DNA from: Candidatus Altimarinota bacterium
GTDB lineage: Bacteria; Patescibacteriota; Gracilibacteria; BD1-5; UBA6164
Length of the DNA stretch: 36,858 nt
Direction of reading: 5' to 3'
Assembly: GCA_024710565.1 (NCBI GenBank)
Contig: JANJUN010000057.1
Span: forward strand, 1 to 36,858
Of the stretch, positions 30,382 through 36,858 are shown in pieces; the first letter of the stretch is position 1, and each line of letters begins with the position of its first letter. The position numbers and the translations under genes were made by a program. The notes beneath the pieces were generated by a model. The model had not been told where the DNA came from, did no database searches, and worked only from the letters and a program-made list of their open reading frames with translations.

Positions 30382-31509
30382 ATGAAAATAACTCAAAAAT
30401 GATTTACTCTTATAGAGATATTACTCGGAATACTAATTTTTACTATCGTTATTTTGTGATGATTTCAGGCATTGTCTGCTATAAATATAGGGAAAATTAA
30501 ACTTATAGAAAGATCAAATATGACCAAAGATGTAGTATATTTTAGCGAAAAGCTTTTTGAGGAAATAAAGTCATGAGGAACGATTGATTATGAAGAATAC
30601 TTTAATAGAAAAGTAGTTGGAACAACTACTGCAAGTGGACATTATTCACAAAATACTTGATTTTGAAATTTTTCAACGGGAGGAATTCTTGCGACTCCAT
30701 CATATGGGTCTGATTTTTACTATTGTAGAAGTGGTGATGGCGTAAATATGGGAACAGGAGGGTGTTATAATACCCAGCATAACTCTTTTGGTCAAAGTGT
30801 TCTTTGAAGTCCACAAAGATATGGACAATATGCGTTTCAATTTATAGATTATAATTCAAATATGAATAGCGACCTTTGAGATCAAAATGGAGATGGTCTT
30901 ATCAGATGAGATGATGATGACGAGCATATTGGAGAATGACCTATTGTTTTTACTTGAGGAGTAAATGTGAGGGAAATATATCTTATTTCTTCGGATAAAA
31001 AAGTAAGAACATTTTTGAGATGGTCTTGGATACAAGACCCAAAATCTCCGAAAAATGCTTCTAATAATTATACATACCCTTGTAATGGAACCAGTTTTTG
31101 ATCGGGGTGTTTATGAACTATTGAGGTGCTTAAATTAGAATGAAAAGATATGGGATTAAATCACAATGGAACTGGAACATGAGCGTATGATGGTATTGTT
31201 GATACTTGGGTGATTCATGAGGCATTTTGAACATGAGTACAAACGGTTGCAGGAACCAATACTTTTTCTTATCGGCAACCTCTTTTTCCTGATAGTGTAA
31301 ATGTAAGTGATTTTCAAGTATACCTCTATCCAAATATAGATGTGAAACATGCGTGGAAAGATGTTTCTGCATCAAGCAATATCAATCCATATTTACGCCT
31401 CTCTATCACACTAGAACCGAGTTGGAAAAAAAGATCAGGGATACAATGAGAAATTCCAAAATATACTATAAATACGACTATAAATTTAGCTGATTACTTT
31501 ACCTACTAA
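30382..31509 (+). CDS. Large type IV prepilin-like protein with an EF-hand loop
   Basis: 375 residues. N-terminus MKITQKGFTLIEILLGILIF is a canonical prepilin (Gly -1 is a TGA, Glu +5). The mature part contains a 12-residue EF-hand type calcium loop, DQNGDGLIRGDD at 167-178, with ligands at positions 1, 3, 5 and 12, Gly at 6 and Ile at 8. Calcium loops regulate folding and retraction in some pilins and PilY1. The rest is beta-rich with aromatic residues. A minor pilin or tip role in the second cluster is likely. One rare CGG codon occurs (SY-CGG-QP). Confidence 0.85.
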
Positions 31510-31519
31510 TTTTCATACC

Positions 31520-32386
31520 ATGAAAAAAAATAATTGATGATTTTCTATAGTGATATGAATGGCTCTAATGATATTGATAGTTTTATCAGCATATGTAATT
31601 TTGGCCTATATTATTCCATTTATGAAATCGGTAAAAGGAGTAGAAAATACTTCGGGAGCATTTTATCAAGCCTATGGAGGAATAGAAACGGCATTATATT
31701 TTATCAAAGAAAGGCCAAATCTTACTGATGAAACATATACTGGTATGTCAAATCAACCTATCGCATTTTCTTTTCAAACCTTTTCGAGTGGAACGAGTAT
31801 TCCTCAAAATTCATATGGAAATAGTGAATATTCAACGTGACATAATATCATTTCTCAAACCTCTCCGATACAATTAGAAATAGGAAATAGATATATTACT
31901 GACTGGACAAATATAAATTTCGATTTTAAAGTTCCTGCATTTACGGGGTGAACTCTTAGCCTATCTGGAAATAATACTCCCATTATCAATTGGATACTTT
32001 CGAGTGAAAGTGATACGCTTTATGCGAGTGGAAGTTGGGTTACTGCAAGTGATATAAATGGAACTTCTTCGTGGAATATATCAAATAAATCCTGAATTAC
32101 ATTAGAAGGAGGGAGTGGTAATTTTCAAACTTTTTATACAAATAATTGTTGAACCAATTCTGGATGTATTTTAAAAATGGCAGTTATCAATGATTTAGAG
32201 TTGACTACTAATTATACAAAAATACCGTATCTTGAGTATCAAATCAATACCTCGCCTAATAATGTTCCAGATAGATACACTCGTATTGAATCTCATGGAA
32301 AATCATTTGGGTTTCAAAAAAAATTAGACGTAAGAATCCCGCAACAAACAGTGAGTCAGGCTTTTGACTTTACCGTATTTCAATAA
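31520..32386 (+). CDS. PilX-like pilus accessory protein
   Basis: 288 residues. The N-terminus (GGFSIVIGMALMILIVLSAY) is one membrane helix followed by FYQAYGGIETALYFIKE, which matches the A-FQA-E-AL pattern of PilX N-terminal domains. Such proteins lie with minor pilins and prime pilus assembly. The outer part is Ser/Thr/Asn rich with two cysteines close together (NNCGTNSGC). It follows the EF-hand prepilin by ten bases and precedes the pseudouridine synthase by ten, so the transcript may continue. Confidence 0.8.
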
Positions 32387-32396
32387 AAACAAAAAA

Positions 32397-33377
32397 ATGA
32401 AACAATTTATTATAACAGAAAATGATGCTGGACAGAGACTAGATAAATTTTTAAAAAAATTACTCCCAAATGCAAGTGCCTCACTTATCTATAAACTGAA
32501 TAGAAAAGATAAAATAAAAGTCAACGGGAAAAGGCAAGATAATGAATATAAACTTCTCACTTGAGAAGTAGTGAAAGTTTTTTTAGTCGATTCTGATTTC
32601 GAAACTTTAACGAAAAAAGAAGCTCCCAAATTATTGGAAACCAGAGAAAAATTTGACACCAAAAATATAGTCTATGAAGATGGAGATATTTTAGTGATCA
32701 ATAAAGAACCTTGAATCAATGTTCATCCAGGGGATTATAAAACCAAAGAATCAAATATTATTTCTCAAGTACAAGATTATTTATGAGATAAATTAAATAG
32801 TTTAACTTTTAAACCATCGTTAGTTCATAGAATAGATAGAGATACTTCAGGAATACTTATTATTTGAAAGAAAAAAGATATCCTAACTCAATTAGTAGCG
32901 GATTTTAAAGAACATAAAAAAGTAAAAAAGATTTATTATGCTATAGTTTTGTGAAAACTTCCAAATAAATCTTGAACGATAGATAAAAAACTTCTTCGTA
33001 TAGAGTGAGCGAAAAATGAAGATAAAGTACAAGTAAGTGATAAAGGGCAAACAGCTATTACCAACTATAAAGTTTTGAAAGAATATATTTTAAAAACTCC
33101 CTCTTGAGATAAAGTTATAAGTGAAGTTGAAGTAGAAATATTAACTTGAAGAATGCATCAGATAAGAGTGCACTTGGCAAGTATTTGATGTCCGATCATT
33201 TGAGATAATAAATATGGAGATAAGCCATTTAATTCGTATATTTCAAAACATTTTTCTCTCAACAGACAAGCTCTTCATGCTTGGAAGATAGAATTTTTTC
33301 ATCCGAGAAAAAATAAAATTCAAAGTTTACAGGCTCAGATAAAAAAAGATTTGACAAATTTTGTAAATAAATTATAA
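32397..33377 (+). CDS. RluA-family pseudouridine synthase
   Basis: 326 residues. An N-terminal S4 RNA-binding domain (GQRLDKFLKKLLPNASASL) precedes the catalytic domain with HRIDRDTSGIL; the catalytic Asp is Asp147. GRMHQIRVHLASIGCPIIGD and the C-terminal QALHAWKIEFFHPRKNK match RluC/RluD proteins that modify 23S rRNA. Which uridines are targeted cannot be told. Conserved glycines (KEPGINVHPG, LTGRMHQ, SIGCPIIGD) are TGA. Confidence 0.93.
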
Positions 33378-33414
33378 ATATTCTTCACGAATTTAATTTA
33401 TTTACATTTTTATT

Positions 33415-33903
33415 ATGTCAAAAAAAATTACACAACCGCACAACAAAGAAAATAGAAAAATCAATACTCACACTGTAGGATGATTTCAGTGAGTTGTATC
33501 AAAAGCGAAGGATATTCTCTCCATGCGTGTATCGGATATCCTTGTTAGGGATAAAGGAGATAATGCGAAGAGATTTTTTTCTATTTTACTATCATCAAAG
33601 CTTCCAAAATCATCAAGTCAATCTGCAGATGTATTTATGAGAAAAATAACCGATGCAAAGCATGAGTGGTCTTTTTATGCACAAGATTTTAAAAATAGAG
33701 AATGTTTGAGAGATATTTATGAGTGAGAGAATGTATTTTTTTGGACAAATGGGGGTAATTTTTGACACTACAGATTTGAAACTACATACCAATGAAGAAG
33801 ATTATCTGTTATGTTTTATAATTCTGCCGATTATGATGGGAAAAAAGTTTCTTTTGAAGAATTCGTACAAAAAAATGAACCAATGAGAGTATGTTTTTAC
33901 TAA
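33415..33903 (+). CDS. Unknown protein
   Basis: 162 residues, soluble, basic at the N-terminus and rich in aromatic residues in the middle (GENVFFWTNGGNFGHYRFET). It has no signal peptide or membrane helix and no family I recognise. It is 37 bases after the pseudouridine synthase and 30 before another unknown gene on the same strand. Five in-frame TGA codons in a clean frame with local Asn/Gly pattern support it as a real gene. Confidence 0.65.
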
Positions 33904-33933
33904 TAATATCGCTTTAATTTTTGATATAACTAT

Positions 33934-34179
33934 ATGGATCAAAATCATTCGGAGAGGGGAGGAGGTTTAGAAATTTTTGATATGGTACTTGATATGAATA
34001 AAAAAATTATATCTGGAGATCTCTCTTTGTGAGGATATTCACAACAGGTAGCTATGATTTTATCATCTCCGGATTATTCCATGTATGATAGAGAAAATTT
34101 AGAATTGTATTTAAAACAAGCAGAAGAAAGGTTTTTGTCTACTCAAAACAATATAGATTTACTAGCAGTAAGAAAATAA
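33934..34179 (+). CDS. Unknown small protein
   Basis: 81 residues, acidic and mostly helical by composition (LEIFDMVLDMNKKIISGDLS), with one TGA glycine. It has no recognised motif. It is followed directly by a strong terminator, which suits the last gene of a transcript with its neighbour. Confidence 0.6.
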
Positions 34180-34180
34180 A

Positions 34181-34212
34181 AAAATAAGCAAGTCTCAGAC
34201 TTGCTTATTTTT
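34181..34212. terminator. Bidirectional intrinsic terminator
   Basis: AATAAGCAAGTCT and its complement with a one-base centre, flanked by T runs on both strands, between convergent genes. Confidence 0.92.
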
Positions 34213-34989
34213 TTATTTTCTTCTGAATAATACGGTTCCAAATATTCCTATAAATATACCAATAAATAATATAAAAATTATTTTATAAATCGCATCTTTA
34301 CTGAGTTCTTCTGTGTGTGACTCACTTTTTATTTCTTCTTTGTGAACTTCATACGTATTTTTTAAAATTTCCTCCATATGAGCATCATGCGCTTCGCTTC
34401 CTGCATTTTCAACATGATGAGTTATTTTTTTCTTTATCATTTCTTCTACTCATTCAGCCCAATGTAAAAATGTAATGTATTCTGCAATATATTCTCTTCC
34501 AGCGTCTACATCCTCTTTAGCGTAATTTTGTTTTTCTATTACTTCTTGAAATCTATGTTTTATTTCATCAGTGATAGTTTGTGCAAAATATTTTTCTAAT
34601 TCTGTAGAATCTTTTGTTTCAAAACTTTTATCTCAGAGAATGACAACAGGATTCGTTATACTTCCAGCTGGTTTTAATCAAGTATATTCTGCTCATTCTC
34701 CCTCGCGGTGAATTTGAACTAATTTTTCTAAAAATGCAGTATCAATATTTTCTGAATTTTCAGGATTTGCTTGTCTTAAAGAAAGAGTTTTATTAAATTC
34801 TTCCAACATAATGGCTTCATCTTTTTTTTGTACCCAGATGAGAAAATAATTTGGATCTTTTGTTTTAAGTGATTTTTGTGCATCTAGGATAAGTGGTCAA
34901 TCCATAGTATCACAATGCGCAAATGTTTGATTTTGAAAAAGTGTAGTCACTAAAATAAAAGCAACTAAAAAAATAATTCTTGTTTTCAT
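34213..34989 (-). CDS. DUF6448-like exported protein with a C-terminal membrane anchor
   Basis: 258 residues. A Sec signal peptide (to about 24, ending QTFA) is followed by HCDTMDGPLI, LIWVQKKDEA, FLEKLVQIHREGEGAEYTGL and KPAGS, the pattern I know from DUF6448 proteins (function unknown, His/Cys at the mature N-terminus). A further region (about 165-215) is rich in His and Glu (THHVENAGSEAHDAHMEE), and one membrane helix (about 234-254) ends in RRK. The sorting topology suggests an outside-facing, membrane-held protein. The His-rich stretch might bind metal, which is a guess. Confidence 0.8.
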
Positions 34990-35054
34990 ATTTAAAAAAT
35001 TAATGTTATAAAATACTAAAAAATACCTGAATTTTTATTCAAGTTTATAAAATA

Positions 35055-35423
35055 TTATATAACATCAAAAATCTGAATTTTAATTATTCAAACAAGACTA
35101 GAATAAGTATTTTTGAAAGGTGGGTCTTGGCCTTTTGGGAGTGGAATAGGTATGTTTTTTCTCAAACATATTTCTTCTTGAAAGTAAATATTTTTAGGAA
35201 TATCTATAAATCAAACACTTTGACTTAGTATTGTGATAGATTTTTCTAAATCATTATTTACGACAGATTCTTTACATTCAGGAGATTTTGACGTTGTATC
35301 TATGCTTTCATGTTTTTCATAAACTTTTTGATTATGGCTATGCGAAAACTCCACCAAATGGATAATTGGTAGAAATAGGGAAAATGCATAGATTATCAAA
35401 AAAGCAAATGTAGATAATTTCAT
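35055..35423 (-). CDS. Small exported or membrane-anchored protein
   Basis: 122 residues. An N-terminal hydrophobic segment (about 4-24) looks like a signal anchor. The rest is soluble with one SHSHN motif and no recognised family. It lies 65 bases upstream of the DUF6448 gene on the same strand, so the two may be expressed together. The gene reads through two TGA glycines to the TAA at 35055-35057. Confidence 0.6.
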
Positions 35424-35452
35424 TTTTTAAAATAAAAAGTTTAATTTTTTAG

Positions 35453-35480
35453 AGTATAGGCGAGTTTTTACAAAAATCAA
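35453..35480 (-). promoter_or_regulatory. Candidate promoter of the small exported protein
   Basis: Minus strand TTGATT (35475-35480), 16 bases, TATACT (35453-35458), 30 bases upstream of the ATG. The -35 lies in the arm of a terminator-like hairpin. Confidence 0.5.
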
Positions 35481-35502
35481 ATGTTTCATTTTGATTTTTT
35501 TA
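35472..35502 (-). terminator. Terminator-like hairpin
   Basis: AAAATCAAA and TTTTGATTTT around a short loop, with T's on either side. It could end transcripts from the coiled-coil gene upstream on the minus strand. Confidence 0.45.
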
Positions 35503-35515
35503 TTAAGGAGAAAGT

Positions 35516-35630
35516 TTTTTACTTTCTTTTCATTCCTGAAAGTAAAAAGAATTTAAGGGGGAAAGGTATCTCGAGATACCTTTTTTTATGGTTGCGATTT
35601 TTTATGACCTAGCGACATTTCCCCCTTAAA
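35516..35630. repeat. Cluster of nested inverted repeats
   Basis: TTTTTACTTTC (35516-35526) pairs with GAAAGTAAAAA (35538-35548). Directly after it a 13-base perfect inverted repeat TTTAAGGGGGAAA / TTTCCCCCTTAAA (35552-35564, 35618-35630) encloses a perfect 16-base palindrome GGTATCTCGAGATACC (35565-35580), a T7 tract, and a hairpin GTTGC/GCGAC (about 35591-35615). No gene lies here. It may be a MITE-like element, a structured RNA, or a plus-strand terminator. Confidence 0.75.
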
Positions 35631-35640
35631 AATCCCGGGC

Positions 35641-36699
35641 TTACTTCGTGTTAGGGTTTATTTTAGTTGTACTTTCTATAGTTGATTTTACTAAATCTAA
35701 TACTTTATCTATTGGTAAATTAGCTTGGTTTTTATCTTCAAAAACAGGAGTGAAAACAACATTTGCAATATTGTCATAAAATCTTCATTTTTCTATCCCA
35801 TCTCACTTTTCAGCTCTTAATGCTTGAAAACCATGTATCATAGCAATTTTATTTTGATTTTCAATTCTGAGTTTTTTCGCTTTTGAGTATTGAGAAATAC
35901 AGAAATATAGGAATGTTATTAACAATATTCATATTGGTAGTAATCAATATTGTAAATTAATATTAAAAACTCTATTTCAAGGTTCTGGTATTTTATCGAT
36001 AAAACTTGTTAAAGTTTTTAATAGAATAAATCATATTATATAAGCTAACCATCACTTTTTTAAAGAATGTTTTAGAAAATACCAAATTGATAAATTTTCA
36101 TTTTCTTCTTCATTATCAATAGATCATATAAGAATAACAATAAAACATATAAAAGTAAAAATTCATAATAATCACCAAAATAATAATTTATATGTATATT
36201 TGAATGCTAAAACATCAAATAATGGTATAAAACTTACAAATAATAAACTTGCAAAAGCTATAAAAGATAGAATAAGCCATCTTCTTTCCTCTAATGAAAA
36301 ATTTTCTTTTAATTCTTCAAATCATTTAATTAATTTATTAGTTTGATCTTTATTAGTTATTTCTAATTTACTGGATTGTTTATTTAATATAATAGATTGT
36401 TCTTCATTTTCTTTTAATATTCATTCAGGATTTCATAGTTCTAATTCAATTAAATTCTTCCGTTTTGAAAAATTATCTCACACATTATATCCTTTTCTAT
36501 CTTTCCATAATGTATCAATTGAGTTTTGTAGTTGTTCAAATTTTAGTTTTATCATATTATTTTTAAACTCCTTCAAAATATTAGGATTTTTTAATTTATC
36601 CATTATTTCATTTGCCTTTTCTCATTTTAAAACTCATTCTTTTTGTAATTCTATAACTTCGTTAAGTTCTTGTTGTAAACTTTTTAATATTTTACTCAT
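35641..36699 (-). CDS. Unknown coiled-coil protein with four membrane helices
   Basis: 352 residues: a charged, mostly helical N-terminal half (about 1-145, with coiled-coil character), four hydrophobic segments (about 160-182, 190-212, 235-255 and 268-292), and a conserved-looking soluble end (IAMIHGFQALRAEKGDGIEK, then VVFTPVFEDK). I do not recognise the family. It has few CGN arginines and one CGG (SK-CGG-KN). Its low-GC, Lys/Asn/Ile-rich composition is more extreme than that of its neighbours, which could mean acquisition from elsewhere. Membrane-bound sensors or defence proteins can look like this, but no catalytic motif supports such a claim. Confidence 0.7.
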
Positions 36700-36721
36700 A
36701 TCTTAAAATTAAATTCTAAAT

Positions 36722-36742
36722 AAAGCCCCCTTTGGGGGCTTT
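36722..36742. terminator. Strong intrinsic terminator
   Basis: AAAGCCCCC and GGGGGCTTT with a three-base loop, followed on the minus strand by TATTTAG. It lies six bases past the stop of the partial gene at the right edge. Confidence 0.88.
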
Positions 36743-36747
36743 GATAC

Positions 36748-36858
36748 CTACACTCTCGTAGTATTTTTTCACTCATTATCATCTTTTTCTACATCTCATT
36801 CAACCACTCAATCTTGAGGTTGTTCAGCTTGTGCTCAGCTTTGTGCTCCAGCTTGAGA
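36748..36858 (-). CDS. C-terminal tail of a gene, possibly dnaK (runs off the window)
   Basis: The last 36 residues: a Gln/Ala/Gly-rich stretch (SQAGAQSGAQAEQPQDG), then VVEGDVEKDDNEGKN and a TAG stop. The pattern of a Gly/Gln/Ala-rich disordered tail followed by a Val-Val/acidic end is typical of DnaK chaperones, but no domain is in view, so the identification is weak. The frame is open through four TGA glycines. Confidence 0.4.

Overview
The window is a low-GC bacterial segment in which UGA is read as glycine (translation table 25). That points to Candidate Phyla Radiation bacteria of the Gracilibacteria (BD1-5) / Absconditabacteria (SR1) group. Read with the standard code, almost every gene breaks at TGA. 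With UGA as Gly, continuous full-length proteins appear whose conserved glycines sit exactly at the TGA codons (for example two glycines of the AtpD P-loop and the DPTG motif of TyrRS). All genes end in TAA or TAG. Arginine is written almost only as AGA or CGT/CGC, and very few starts have a Shine-Dalgarno sequence.

Layout. 1-1800 (minus): start of a type IV prepilin, tyrS, and a lone cNMP-binding-domain protein. 1867-9248 (plus): F-type ATP synthase operon in the order small membrane protein, atpB, E, F, H (short), A, G, an RNase HI gene, D, C; two REP-like palindromic elements flank atpG. It is followed by ppa. 9943-17288 (minus): a seven-gene pilus/surface cluster (a 923-residue prepilin, three tandem DUF1554 lectin-like paralogs, two prepilins, a membrane-anchored protein). 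17422-19451 (plus): a small Fe-S operon of SufS, a scaffold-like protein lacking two of three ligand cysteines, and an IscR-like Rrf2 regulator. 19494-29953 (minus): rplA, yidD, the rpsT-infC-rpmI-rplT operon, pheT, a collagen-like/DUF1566 surface protein, a methyltransferase, recA, a zinc ribbon, a DnaQ-like exonuclease, a sigma region 4/HARE-HTH regulator and a membrane protein. 30055-34179 (plus): a second pilin cluster including an EF-hand prepilin and a PilX-like protein, an RluA-family pseudouridine synthase and two unknown genes. 34213-36858 (minus): a DUF6448 protein, a small exported protein, a dense set of inverted repeats, a coiled-coil four-helix membrane protein, and the tail of a gene that may be dnaK.

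The genes combine core functions (translation, ATP synthase, recombination, Fe-S assembly) with a large investment in type IV pilin-like and adhesin-like surface proteins, which fits a host-attached or predatory CPR lifestyle (inference). No tRNA, rRNA, CRISPR array or transposase was recognised. The most unusual parts are the pilus/lectin locus, the collagen-like protein whose repeat glycines are partly UGA, the degenerate Fe-S scaffold, and the sets of nested inverted repeats.
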